From positions 1-21,512 of the IMG/VR virus record IMGVR_UViG_3300025543_000260: DNA of 21,512 nt, one strand, 5' to 3'. A model generated the notes under the pieces. It was not told the DNA's origin, did no database searches, and saw nothing but the letters and a program-made list of their open reading frames with translations. This document shows positions 13,752 to 21,512 of this stretch, piece by piece. The translations under genes were made by a program, and so were the position numbers. The first letter of the stretch is position 1. Each line of letters starts with the position of its first letter. The stretch comes from a virus.

Positions 13752-13759
13752 CATAAATA
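13752..13759 (+). promoter_or_regulatory. late promoter octamer CATAAATA before gp19
   Basis: Flanks (ATTCATAAATATCAATAAAA) are the same as before gp18. 24 bp before the gp19 ATG. Confidence 0.65.
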
Positions 13760-13783
13760 TCAATAAAATAATAGGAGTTGAAT

Positions 13784-14332
13784 ATGAGCCTAAACATTAA
13801 TAACATTAGATCAAACTTAATTGGTGGTGGTGCACGTCCATCTCTTTTTGAAGTAATTATAACAAATCCTGTATCATCAATTGCTGATATCAAGGTGCCA
13901 TTTATGGCTAAAGCATCACAGATTCCGGGTCATTCTGTTAATAAAATTGAAGTGCCATATCAAGGCAGAAAATGGGCTATTCCCGGTGATAGAGTTGTAA
14001 ACGATTGGACTGTTACAATCATCAATGATGAAACATTTGATATCAGAAATGCATTAGAGGAATGGTCAAATGCGATCAATTCACAACAGGGTAATATAGC
14101 TACATTAGGGTCTGCACCAGCAAATTATCTTTCACAAGCAGTAGTGAGACAATTTGGTAAAAGTGGTGATGTAATTCGTACATATGAATTGCATGATATT
14201 TGGCCTATGGATATTGCACCAATTGATTTAAGTTGGGAACAAAATGATACAATCGAAGAATTTGTTGTAACATGGGCGCTTAGAGATTTTGAAGTTATTT
14301 CAAGCGTTACTGGTAATGCTGGTGGTGTATAA
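13784..14332 (+). CDS. 19: tail tube protein gp19
   Basis: 182 residues (T4 gp19 is 163), the subunit of the inner tail tube through which DNA passes. Typical features: N-terminal ARPSLFEVIITNP, PFMAKASQIPGHSVNKIEVPYQGRK, the conserved DWTVTIINDETFDIRNALEEW, and YELHDIWPMDIAPIDLSWE near the C-terminus. The ATG at 13784 is preferred over TTG at 13778, with AGGAG 6 bp before it. Transcribed from its own late promoter and ended by the hairpin at 14368-14394. Confidence 0.96.
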   Translation: MSLNINNIRSNLIGGGARPSLFEVIITNPVSSIADIKVPFMAKASQIPGHSVNKIEVPYQGRKWAIPGDRVVNDWTVTIINDETFDIRNALEEWSNAINSQQGNIATLGSAPANYLSQAVVRQFGKSGDVIRTYELHDIWPMDIAPIDLSWEQNDTIEEFVVTWALRDFEVISSVTGNAGGV

Positions 14333-14367
14333 ATACTAATATAATAAGAAGCTCAAAAGAGCCAAAG

Positions 14368-14394
14368 AAAAGCCTCATATTAGAGGCTTTTTTT
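14368..14394 (+). terminator. terminator after gp19
   Basis: Hairpin AAAAGCCTC-ATATTA-GAGGCTTTTTTT. The T run runs directly into the TATAAATA octamer of the gp20 promoter. Confidence 0.85.
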
Positions 14395-14401
14395 ATAAAT
14401 A
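14394..14401 (+). promoter_or_regulatory. late promoter octamer TATAAATA before gp20
   Basis: Exact consensus, 39 bp before the gp20 ATG, joined to the gp19 terminator. It would drive portal and head core genes. Confidence 0.75.
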
Positions 14402-14440
14402 TTAGTAAGACACTTTCAATATAATGGAGTAGAGGTAATA

Positions 14441-16117
14441 ATGGCATTAGAATTATTTGGATGGCAAGTTGCAAAAAAAGTTGATGAAGTAAAATCACCC
14501 ATTCCTAAGATGGATGATGAAGGTTCATTGATTCTTGAAAAGAATTGGCTACCGGGTAGCATGGACGCTTATGGTGTTACAGCAAACTTTGATGCTACTG
14601 TAAGTTCAGAAACAGAATTAATAACAAAATATAGAGAAATAGCTAAAATACCTGAATTAGATTATGCGATTGATGATATCGTAAATGAAATGATGTCTAT
14701 TGAAAAGAATAATGACATTGTAGATATTGATTTAGATGAATTAGAATTTTCAGAATCAATTAAAAATAAAATCATAGATGAATTTAGTAACGTTCTAAGT
14801 GTGTTAGATTTCAATAATAATGCATATGAAATTACCAGAAATTGGTATGTCGATGGTAGATTAAATTATCAAGTTATAATTGATGAAAATAATTACAAAA
14901 ATGAAGGCATTAAAGAAGTTAGATATATTGACCCACGTACAATTCGCAAAATCAAAGAAGTGAAAAATGAACGTGGTCGTGCTGATGCTATTACACAGCA
15001 AGTTGTTGACGAATATTACATCTTTTCACCAAAAGGGTTTACCGAAAAACAAACAAACGTTTCAACAATGGGAACATCAGTTGTCCGTATGTCACTGGAT
15101 TCAATAATCCATATCACATCGGGTATCATGAATCATAATAACACAATGGTTCTTTCACATCTACACAAAGCTATTAGACCATTGAATATGCTTAAGTCTT
15201 TAGAGGATTCTTCTATTATCTATAGAATTTCCAGAGCACCAGAGAGAAGAATTTTTTATATTGATGTTGGTAATTTACCTAAAGCCAAAGCAGAACAGCA
15301 TTTACAAAATGTAGCTACAAAATATAAAAATAAAATAGTCTATGATCAAACAACAGGTGAAATTCGGGATGATCGTAAGTTCACCACTATGACAGAAGAT
15401 TATTTCCTTCCAAGACGTTCTGATGGTAAAGCAACAGAAATTACAACTCTACCCGGTGGTCAAAATCTAGGTGAGTTGGAAGAAGTGAATTATTTCCTCA
15501 ATAAACTTTATCGTGCACTCAATGTACCATTAACAAGACTTGATCAACAATCTAGTTTCCAATTTGGTCGCCAAACTGAAATTTCACGTGATGAAGTAAA
15601 GTTTGCCAAATTTATTGGTCGATTAAGAAAAAGGTTTTCTAATCTATTTCTAGAATTATTGAAAAGACAGTTGACATTAAAAAATATCATCACACCAGAG
15701 GATTTTGATAAAATTAGAAATAATATATCATTTGAATTTTCTGCAGATAATCTATTTGCTGAAATGAAAGAACAAGAAATATTAGCCAGTAGATTAGATG
15801 TTTTGAATAATGTAGAAACCTATAAGGGTGTTTATTTCTCCAAAGAATATATACAAAGAAAAATTCTCTATATGTCTCAGGAAGATATTGATGATATCAA
15901 TAAAGCAATTGAAAAAGAAAAAGTCAGTGACTATGAAGGTGATGATGAACGTAAAGCGATTAATGCAAATATGGGTACTGACCCTAGAATTGAACAAGAG
16001 AATGAAATGGAACAGGAACAAGATCAAGAACCTGATGTAGCTGATAAACCCAAAGTAGCTGATAAACCCAAAACTCCTGATAAACCAGAAGTTAAAAATG
16101 TTGAAAAAGATAAATAA
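14441..16117 (+). CDS. 20: portal protein gp20
   Basis: 558 residues (T4 gp20 is 524), the dodecameric portal at the head vertex that nucleates prohead assembly and docks the terminase. Recognisable: LPGSMDAYGVTANFDA (about 38-55), YREIAKIPELDYAIDDIVNEMM, RTWYVDG-like NWYVDGRLNYQVIID, YIDPRTIRKIKEV, the helical stem with RAPERRIFYIDVGNLPKAKAEQ, DYFLPRRSDGKATEI, and PLTRLDQQSSFQFGR. The C-terminus carries an unusual acidic, Pro-rich tail with two exact 18-bp repeats (16037-16054, 16055-16072) encoding VADKPK twice and a third diverged copy. AGAGG precedes the ATG. Confidence 0.97.
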   Translation: MALELFGWQVAKKVDEVKSPIPKMDDEGSLILEKNWLPGSMDAYGVTANFDATVSSETELITKYREIAKIPELDYAIDDIVNEMMSIEKNNDIVDIDLDELEFSESIKNKIIDEFSNVLSVLDFNNNAYEITRNWYVDGRLNYQVIIDENNYKNEGIKEVRYIDPRTIRKIKEVKNERGRADAITQQVVDEYYIFSPKGFTEKQTNVSTMGTSVVRMSLDSIIHITSGIMNHNNTMVLSHLHKAIRPLNMLKSLEDSSIIYRISRAPERRIFYIDVGNLPKAKAEQHLQNVATKYKNKIVYDQTTGEIRDDRKFTTMTEDYFLPRRSDGKATEITTLPGGQNLGELEEVNYFLNKLYRALNVPLTRLDQQSSFQFGRQTEISRDEVKFAKFIGRLRKRFSNLFLELLKRQLTLKNIITPEDFDKIRNNISFEFSADNLFAEMKEQEILASRLDVLNNVETYKGVYFSKEYIQRKILYMSQEDIDDINKAIEKEKVSDYEGDDERKAINANMGTDPRIEQENEMEQEQDQEPDVADKPKVADKPKTPDKPEVKNVEKDK

Positions 16118-16136
16118 TTAAAAATAGGAGACTCAA

Positions 16137-16382
16137 ATGAATAGATTAATTGATGCACTAGATGCTGGAAATGTTGTTGAAGCACGTAAACTGTTTAAGG
16201 TGGATATGAATGAACGTATTGCTACCCGTATCGAAGATTTGAAAGCTAACATCTTTGAAGAAAAAGATGAAGATGATTCTGATGATGATGATGATGATGA
16301 ATCAGATGATGATGAATCAGATGATGATGATGAATCTAAAAAAAAGTTAGATGAGGCAATACGAAAAAGGCACCGAAAATGA
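16137..16382 (+). CDS. 67: prohead core peptide gp67 homologue
   Basis: 81 residues, same size and position as T4 gp67 (80), an essential prohead core component. The N-terminus MNRLIDALDAGNVVEARKLF parallels T4's MEGLIEAIKSNDLVAARKLF. Residues about 43-66 are a run of Asp with Ser and Glu (DDSDDDDDDESDDDESDDDD), like the acidic T4 tail. It differs in ending with a basic segment (KKKLDEAIRKRHRK). TAGGAG precedes the ATG. The stop overlaps the next start (ATGA). gp67 is cut by gp21 during head maturation in T4. Confidence 0.85.
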   Translation: MNRLIDALDAGNVVEARKLFKVDMNERIATRIEDLKANIFEEKDEDDSDDDDDDESDDDESDDDDESKKKLDEAIRKRHRK

Positions 16383-16498
16383 AACATATGGAAGACCCAA
16401 TTAAGGTAGCCCGTAGAAAACAAAAAGCTGAAAACCCATATAAGAAATTCAAGAAGAGTGGAACTCCAACTAAAAAACATCTTAGTATGTCATCTTAA
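16379..16498 (+). CDS. 39-aa basic protein overlapping gp67
   Basis: A 39-residue ORF coupled to gp67 by an ATGA overlap: MKHMEDPIKVARRKQKAENP then a Lys-rich end (YKKFKKSGTPTKKHLSMSS). Strongly basic, next to the very acidic gp67, and ends 14 bp before the core protein gene. No own ribosome binding site is needed if coupled. T4 has gp68 (141 aa) hereabouts, but there is no clear similarity. Could help balance charge in the core or bind DNA; that is inference. Confidence 0.6.
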   Translation: MKHMEDPIKVARRKQKAENPYKKFKKSGTPTKKHLSMSS

Positions 16499-16512
16499 AG
16501 GTAGCAAATAAA

Positions 16513-18234
16513 ATGAAAAACTTTAAAATATTTTGTATTGAAGTCGCCCAACCTAAACCAAAAGGTGAAAAAGATTTCAAGGATTTGGTAATGGCAGGAA
16601 AACTTGTTGATCCAGAAGGCACATCTGAGGATTTAACAAAAGGTGTTAAAAAAGCTTCACGTAAAGCTGATAAAGCTCCTATTTCAGAAGCTGATGCTCA
16701 ACATACCAAGAATCTTAAAACGCTTAAAAAATCTTATGGTGATTTTAGAACAAATATTGGTAAAAGCAAAAAAGAAGACATGCTTAAAACAGCTAAAAAC
16801 ATGAATGAATCATTAGGTAGTGATTATTCAAGTATTTTTGATTCACTGAAAAAAGGTGATATAATTAAGATTAAATATAATTCAAGTAGTGAGGGTACAT
16901 TTAAAGTAACATTTAAATCAGTTGTTGGTAAAGCAAAAGTCGGTAAAGTTACTTTGATTAAACAAGGTGATGGTGCTAGTAAAATGAAACATTACTTATA
17001 TAATAGAAATGGTAAAGTGTCATTTGCATTGGGTGATATGGCTGCTTCTTTAACCAGTATCATCAAAGAATCATTTGAAATGAATGAATCCGCTTCAGGC
17101 TATGAGTTATATCACAAAGATTTTTCAACTGCAATGCAACATGCTTACAAATATGCAAAATCTAATCTTGGTATAACGGTTGATCCAGAAGAGATTGACA
17201 ATAAGGTTGCTATGGGTCCACCAAAACCATCTAATGGTAAAACAAACTCTTATCGTTTAGTCGGTACGGATGGTAAAAAAGCTATCCAAGTTCAGGTTTA
17301 TAACATGGGTAAATCCTATGAACTGAATATGTATAAAGAATCAGTTGATTTTGATGAAAGTGTTCAACTTGATGAAGCGTTATTTTCACCATCAATGATA
17401 ACAAAATTAAAAGCGTCATATAAATCACTTCCCGATAGGCTTCAACCAGAACAAACAAATAAAATGAAGGCTATACTTAAAGGTAAAGATAAAGAGGCGT
17501 TAATACAAATTGCCCGTGCTGATATTAAGTGGTTATCAAGTATCGCAACTACACAGTTAATAATTCAAGGCGTAAAAGCAGATGAAATCAATGAAGAATT
17601 GGGTAACAATAAACAGGTCTTGGATAAAAAAGATTTAGCTGCTGTACAAGCTAAACTTAATACCATGAAAAATCCACCTGTAGTTACCAGAGATAAAAAT
17701 GGTTGGTTTAATCTTAGATATAGCAACCCTCAAAGCACTCAAACTGGATTCCATGATCTGAAACAAGTACTTAAAGCTTTAACTGATAAAAACTTGAATG
17801 AATCTTATGTTGACGTAAATTACGTTTATATGAATGAATTTCAAGACATTCTTGAAGAAGTGAGTGATTTATATGATCAAGTTAGTGAACTTGATACATA
17901 CGCATGGAAGACAATTACTTCTAATTTAATGATTGTACGTGATAGTTTATTAGAAGCTCTACCAGAGACTGTAGATGATGATTACGAAGATGATTACGAA
18001 GATGATTATGATGCTGAAACTGTATCAGAATCATATTTAATTGAAGAAATTAAGTCTGGTGTAATTTCATTAAAAGATGGCACTAGTTATAATTTATCTA
18101 AATCAGATGCATCTGCATTGAGTAAGATGTTAGAAGAGGCCGGAAGTTCTAGAAAAGCAATTGAAAAAAGAGCAATGTCTTCACAAGAAGAACTGGAAAA
18201 TATGATTGACTTTGCAAAGGAAAGCATAAAATGA
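16513..18234 (+). CDS. modular prohead core/internal protein with gp21-type cleavage sites
   Basis: 573 residues between gp67 and gp21, the gp68 place, but four times longer than T4 gp68. N-terminus MKNFKIFCIE resembles a capsid targeting sequence (MKTYQEFIAE). Possible cuts after L/I-x-E: ISE59, LDE288, INE361, LNE430, LLE481, LEE542; M-x-E sites at 99 and 192. They separate domains: residues about 105-183 (a beta-rich unit with YNRNGKVSFALGDMA), 196-275 (ELYHKDFSTAMQHAYKYAK...YELNMYKE, a unit I recall from structural proteins of marine T4-like phages), 290-360 helical, 395-425, then an acidic region with a 12-bp repeat three times (DDYE). Probably enclosed in the head and processed. Stop overlaps the gp21 start. 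Confidence 0.7.
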   Translation: MKNFKIFCIEVAQPKPKGEKDFKDLVMAGKLVDPEGTSEDLTKGVKKASRKADKAPISEADAQHTKNLKTLKKSYGDFRTNIGKSKKEDMLKTAKNMNESLGSDYSSIFDSLKKGDIIKIKYNSSSEGTFKVTFKSVVGKAKVGKVTLIKQGDGASKMKHYLYNRNGKVSFALGDMAASLTSIIKESFEMNESASGYELYHKDFSTAMQHAYKYAKSNLGITVDPEEIDNKVAMGPPKPSNGKTNSYRLVGTDGKKAIQVQVYNMGKSYELNMYKESVDFDESVQLDEALFSPSMITKLKASYKSLPDRLQPEQTNKMKAILKGKDKEALIQIARADIKWLSSIATTQLIIQGVKADEINEELGNNKQVLDKKDLAAVQAKLNTMKNPPVVTRDKNGWFNLRYSNPQSTQTGFHDLKQVLKALTDKNLNESYVDVNYVYMNEFQDILEEVSDLYDQVSELDTYAWKTITSNLMIVRDSLLEALPETVDDDYEDDYEDDYDAETVSESYLIEEIKSGVISLKDGTSYNLSKSDASALSKMLEEAGSSRKAIEKRAMSSQEELENMIDFAKESIK

Positions 18235-18893
18235 AATTAATTTCAGAAGAAAATTTCAATGATATTGAATATCTAACCGAAGATTTAGGTGAAGGTAAGA
18301 AAACCAATCTTTACATCACTGGTGTTTTCATGGAAGGTGATAAGAAAAATCGTAATGGTAGGATATACCCAAGCGCGATTCTTGAATCTCAAATGAACAC
18401 GTATAATAGAGATTTCATTTCTAAAAAAAGATCATTAGGTGAATTAAATCACCCATCTGGTCCTACAATTAATCTTGACAAAGTTTCTCATATGATTACC
18501 GAAATGAAAAGAGATGGTTCTAATTTCATTGGTAAAGCAAAAATATTAGAAACTCCCATGGGTAATATCGCACGTAATTTAATTGAATCTGGTGCCGCAT
18601 TAGGTGTTTCAACTAGGGGATTAGGTACACTAAAAGCCTCTGGTGGAGCGCAAGTAGTGCAAGAGGATTTTGTATTAAATACTGTTGATATCGTGGCGCA
18701 ACCATCAGCCCATGGTGCATGGGTTAATGGGATTATGGAAAATGTTGAATGGGTATATGATCCAACATCAGGTGAAGTTACAAAAGTAACACAAGTAGCA
18801 GAAGAAATCAAGGAAGAGTTTCAAAAGAAATCTCCTAGTGAAGAAGAAATTCTTGAAAGTTTTGAAAGATATTTAGACGCAATGCGTGGATAA
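18231..18893 (+). CDS. 21: prohead maturation protease gp21
   Basis: 220 residues (T4 gp21 is 212), a serine protease of the herpesvirus assemblin-like fold that sits in the prohead core, cleaves scaffold and shell proteins after L/I-x-E and then itself. Motifs: RNGRIYPSAILE (about 41-52), SLGELNHPSGPT with catalytic His74, and GVSTRGLG with catalytic Ser127; FVLNTVDIVAQPSA follows as the usual third strand. C-terminal region is acidic and helical. Coupled by ATGA to the preceding core protein gene. Confidence 0.95.
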   Translation: MKLISEENFNDIEYLTEDLGEGKKTNLYITGVFMEGDKKNRNGRIYPSAILESQMNTYNRDFISKKRSLGELNHPSGPTINLDKVSHMITEMKRDGSNFIGKAKILETPMGNIARNLIESGAALGVSTRGLGTLKASGGAQVVQEDFVLNTVDIVAQPSAHGAWVNGIMENVEWVYDPTSGEVTKVTQVAEEIKEEFQKKSPSEEEILESFERYLDAMRG

Positions 18894-18914
18894 TTAAGTC
18901 AAAACCTAAGAATG

Positions 18915-18922
18915 TATAAATA
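18915..18922 (+). promoter_or_regulatory. late promoter octamer TATAAATA before gp22
   Basis: Exact consensus in the gp21-gp22 gap, 36 bp before the gp22 ATG. Confidence 0.7.
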
Positions 18923-18958
18923 AATAAAAATTAGAGTTTAAAATAGGAGACTATTAAC

Positions 18959-19846
18959 ATGGTAGAAGAAGTAAAGTCAACACATTCAGATTCAGCTGCA
19001 GCTGGTGCTGTAACTCCAGCTGGTGGAACAAATAAAAAAAGACCAGCTGATAAGAATGTTGGTGATAAAGTAGCCGATAAATTAAAAACAAAAGACGTAT
19101 CTGATAAAGTTGGTGTTGAATCAGCTGGTAAAGTTCGCAAGGAAGACCTTGATTTGCTTTTTCAGGGAACTGAATTATCTGAAGAATTTCAGAATAAAGC
19201 TTTTAACCTTTTTGAAGGTGCTGTAAGTGTTAAAGTAAGTGAAATTACTGAAGAACTTAGAGAAGAATTTGAAGCTGAATTGGTAGAATCAAAGGCGGCT
19301 CTAGAAGAAAGACTTTCTGATTACCTTGAAATTATTGCTGATAATTACATGAAAGAAAATGAACTTGCTATCGAAAATGGTATCAAAGCCGAAATTTCTG
19401 AATCACTTTTAACCGCTCTTAAAGATATTTTATCAGAACATAATATCGATGTTCCTGAAGATAAAATTGATATTGTAGAGTCTCTAAGTGAACGTATCGC
19501 TGAACTTGAAGTTGAACTAAATGAAAGTATCGTTTCAAATGCAGCTACCACAAAGCTTATAGAAGCACAAGCTAAAAAAGACATCATGGATACCTTAACT
19601 GAAGGTATGGATGATGTATCTAAAGATAAGCTTGTGAAGTTAACCAATCACCTATCATTTGATGATCACGAATCATTTACAGAAGCAGCAACAATGTTGA
19701 AGGAAACTGTAAATCCAAGTAAATCAACTAGTGGTGATAAAACACAGTTAAATGAATCAGTTGATATCAACGATTCATCTAGCATCAAGATTAATTCTAA
19801 CATGCAAAATTATCTTAACACATCACGAGCAATGTCGAAAGTTTAA
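18959..19846 (+). CDS. 22: prohead scaffold protein gp22
   Basis: 295 residues (T4 gp22 is 269), the major core scaffold. The protein is highly charged and mostly helical. An N-terminal Lys/Asp/Ala-rich stretch (about 1-60) is followed by EDLDLLFQGTELSEEFQNKAFNLFEGAVSV, a signature of gp22 proteins, then long coiled-coil-like helices. Many L/I-x-E sites (ELSEEF, ISESL, LSERI, LNESI, LNESV) suit complete destruction by gp21 in maturation. AGGAG precedes the ATG; late promoter at 18915. Confidence 0.92.
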   Translation: MVEEVKSTHSDSAAAGAVTPAGGTNKKRPADKNVGDKVADKLKTKDVSDKVGVESAGKVRKEDLDLLFQGTELSEEFQNKAFNLFEGAVSVKVSEITEELREEFEAELVESKAALEERLSDYLEIIADNYMKENELAIENGIKAEISESLLTALKDILSEHNIDVPEDKIDIVESLSERIAELEVELNESIVSNAATTKLIEAQAKKDIMDTLTEGMDDVSKDKLVKLTNHLSFDDHESFTEAATMLKETVNPSKSTSGDKTQLNESVDINDSSSIKINSNMQNYLNTSRAMSKV

Positions 19847-19850
19847 TTTA

Positions 19851-19858
19851 TATAAATA
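19851..19858 (+). promoter_or_regulatory. late promoter octamer TATAAATA before gp23
   Basis: Exact consensus, 4 bp after the gp22 stop and 26 bp before the gp23 ATG; fits the need for high capsid expression. Confidence 0.75.
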
Positions 19859-19884
19859 AATAAAAAAACAAGGAGTTAAATAAA

Positions 19885-21186
19885 ATGGCAATTGTACAAC
19901 CCGAAGTTGTTGAAAAATGGAGAGCATTACTTGAAGATGAAGCGCTTCCAAAGATCGCTGATATGGATAGATTCAAGGTAACAGCACAACTTTTAGAAAA
20001 TACTGAAAAGAGTTTTGAAAGTGGTGAAATTGAAAATATGCGTCACCCATTAAACGAAGCTGCACCAACAAATAATACATCTGGTATCACTAATTATGAT
20101 CCGGTACTTATTTCAATGATCCGTAGATCAGCACCAAATCTTATCGCTTATGATATTTTGGGTGTTCAGCCTCTAACTGGTCCAACTGGTCAAATCTTCG
20201 CAATGCGTTCACGCTATGCTAACCAAGCTGGTACTGAAGCATTCTACAATGAAGCTAATACTGGTTTCTCAACAATCACTGGTGGTAACACTGCAATTGT
20301 TGGCGATGCAAGTCTTAATGTTGGTACTACTCCAACTGGTAACTCAGAAACATACAACGCTGCTGGTGGTATGTCAACTGCACAAATGGAAGCACTTGGT
20401 ACATCTGGTAACTCTGCTTTTGCTGAAATGGCTATCAGCATCGAACAGATCAACGCTGTCGCTAAGGGTCGTGCATTGAAAGCTGAATATACACATGAAA
20501 TGGCACAAGACTTGAAAGCTATTCATGGTTTAGAAGCTGAAAAGGAACTATCAAACGTTCTATCTACTGAACTTATCAGTGAAATGAATCGTGAAGTTGT
20601 TAGAACAATTTACGTAACAGCTGCACCCGGTTCACAGACAAATGTTACAACAACTGGTACATTTGATTTGGATACAGATTCAAATGGTCGTTGGATGGGT
20701 GAAAAGTTTGCTGGTCTTCATATGCATATTTCTCTTGAAGCGAATGCTATTGCTAAGGCAACCAGACGTGGTAAAGGTAATATTCTTCTAACCACATCTA
20801 ATGTAGCATCTGCACTTGAAATGGCTGGAGTTCTTAAGTTCAATGAAGCCGCAACAAATCTTACTATTGATGATACTGGTGTTACTTTTGCTGGTATGAT
20901 TGGTAAGACTAAGGTTTATATTGATCCATATGCAACATCAGACTTCTTTGTATTTGGTTATAAGGGTGCAAGTACATGGGATGCTGGTCTTTACTTCTGC
21001 CCATACACACCACTACAAATGGTTCGTGCGGTTGGTGAAAATAGTTTCTCTCCTAAAATCGGCTTTAAAACCCGTTATGCAATGGTAGCCAATCCATTCT
21101 CTGGTGGAGCAACTGCATCTGATGGTTCACTTGTACAGAACGCAAACGTTTACTACAGACGTTCAACTGTTACAAACATCATGTAA
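19885..21186 (+). CDS. 23: major capsid protein gp23
   Basis: 433 residues, HK97-fold shell subunit; shorter than T4 gp23 (521), so an insertion domain is probably reduced. N-terminal propeptide EVVEKWRALLEDEALPKIAD parallels T4. Cleavage by gp21 is expected after L56-N57-E58, before Ala59 (PLNEAAPTN). Conserved after it: ISMIRRSAPNLIAYDILGVQPLTGPTGQIFAMRSRY, TAEYTHEMAQDLKAIHGLEAE-like segment, MGEKFAGLHMHI and FFVFGYKGASTWDAGLYFCPY. AAGGAG lies about 9 bp before the ATG. Ends at the 21206 terminator. Confidence 0.98.
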   Translation: MAIVQPEVVEKWRALLEDEALPKIADMDRFKVTAQLLENTEKSFESGEIENMRHPLNEAAPTNNTSGITNYDPVLISMIRRSAPNLIAYDILGVQPLTGPTGQIFAMRSRYANQAGTEAFYNEANTGFSTITGGNTAIVGDASLNVGTTPTGNSETYNAAGGMSTAQMEALGTSGNSAFAEMAISIEQINAVAKGRALKAEYTHEMAQDLKAIHGLEAEKELSNVLSTELISEMNREVVRTIYVTAAPGSQTNVTTTGTFDLDTDSNGRWMGEKFAGLHMHISLEANAIAKATRRGKGNILLTTSNVASALEMAGVLKFNEAATNLTIDDTGVTFAGMIGKTKVYIDPYATSDFFVFGYKGASTWDAGLYFCPYTPLQMVRAVGENSFSPKIGFKTRYAMVANPFSGGATASDGSLVQNANVYYRRSTVTNIM

Positions 21187-21205
21187 TATCCTAAATATAG
21201 AATTT

Positions 21206-21233
21206 AAAAGGAGCCTTTCGGCTCCTTTTTTTA
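21206..21233. terminator. bidirectional terminator after gp23
   Basis: AAAAGGAGCC-TTTC-GGCTCCTTTTTTT; same stem-loop as the one after gp17. The leftward gene at 21237 ends 4 bp away on the other strand. Confidence 0.9.
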
Positions 21234-21236
21234 TTT

Positions 21237-21512
21237 CTATTCATCATTAGGTAATGTTATTTCAGTATCATTAGTGGAGTACCTAACCCGCTCTTTAAAT
21301 GCATCTGTAGCTCTAGTAATATCATCTACACGATAGATAGATTGATCCAAAATATCAAATTCTTCCAAACCACTGTTACTATGTGTACCTTTATATTTCA
21401 TATTATATAAATTGAGTACTTCAGTCATACCTACATTTTCAATTGGTAAAACCGTTTGTTCCAGAACGATTGCATCACCATTCTCCATATGTTCAATCAT
21501 CATCGTATTAGA
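21237..21512 (-). CDS. unknown acidic protein, possibly cut by window edge
   Basis: A leftward reading frame of at least 88 codons, open to the window edge; an ATG at 21503 may be the start but no ribosome binding site can be seen in the 9 bases left. Sequence includes AIVLEQTVLPIENVGMTEVLN and an acidic end (DTEITLPNDE). No membrane segment or known motif. It lies on the opposite strand to gp23, where T4 has gp24 on the same strand, so the order differs from T4 here. It converges on gp23 with a shared terminator. Confidence 0.55.
   Translation of the reverse strand, partial: SNTMMIEHMENGDAIVLEQTVLPIENVGMTEVLNLYNMKYKGTHSNSGLEEFDILDQSIYRVDDITRATDAFKERVRYSTNDTEITLPNDE

Noticed and set aside
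16133-16480. Antisense Ser-rich ORF with poly-Ser runs
   Set aside because: It is the reverse of the Asp-rich gp67 codons (GAT repeats) and has no ribosome binding site.
1-21512. CRISPR arrays, tRNA genes, insertion sequences
   Set aside because: No regular short repeat-spacer pattern, no cloverleaf that I could fold, and no transposase or terminal inverted repeats were seen; the repeats found are promoter leaders.

Overview
This is a stretch of an AT-rich, T4-type (straboviral-like) myovirus genome. The evidence is the conserved late gene order on the + strand: gp15 tail completion, gp16 and gp17 terminase, gp18 sheath, gp19 tube, gp20 portal, gp67-type core peptide, core/internal protein, gp21 prohead protease, gp22 scaffold, gp23 major capsid. 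Octamers of the T4 late type (YATAAATA) precede several of these genes. The host cannot be named from the sequence.

Layout. 1-2360 is a leftward block of small genes: a cut FkbM-like methyltransferase, then orphan proteins driven by TTGACA-17-TATATT-type early promoters. 2365-7150 is the rightward gp15 / ART-like protein / gp16 / gp17 cluster. 7157-9152 is a second leftward block of five small early-type genes. 9163-11250 is gp18. 11249-13741 is a third leftward block: a Vsr-like (EDxHD) homing endonuclease behind three small genes. 13752-21233 is gp19, gp20, the head core genes, gp21, gp22 and gp23. A last leftward gene runs off the right edge.

The most striking feature is the terminase large subunit. 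gp17 is broken into two genes. The first ends with a 28-residue N-intein piece starting at Cys171. The second starts with a 98-residue C-intein piece ending in His-Asn before Cys. Between them lies a free GIY-YIG homing endonuclease gene. The two halves should be rejoined by protein trans-splicing into a terminase of about 536 residues with complete ATPase and nuclease motifs. The C-half has no ribosome binding site of its own and starts inside the endonuclease stop codon (ATGA), so making the terminase seems to depend on translating the endonuclease.

Other points of interest: a putative ADP-ribosyltransferase-like protein whose first ten residues look like a T4 capsid targeting sequence; a 573-residue modular core protein with several gp21-like cleavage sites; a 39-residue basic protein overlapping gp67; three back-to-back early/late promoters with the same 10-bp gap; and a 69-bp perfect repeat carrying promoter and leader that may help shuffle small gene cassettes.

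How the genes fit together: gp20, gp67, the core protein, gp22 and gp23 build the prohead. gp21 matures it by cutting after L/I-x-E. gp16 and spliced gp17 fill it with DNA. gp15, gp18 and gp19 form the tail. The leftward genes are probably expressed early by host-type RNA polymerase and may act on the host.
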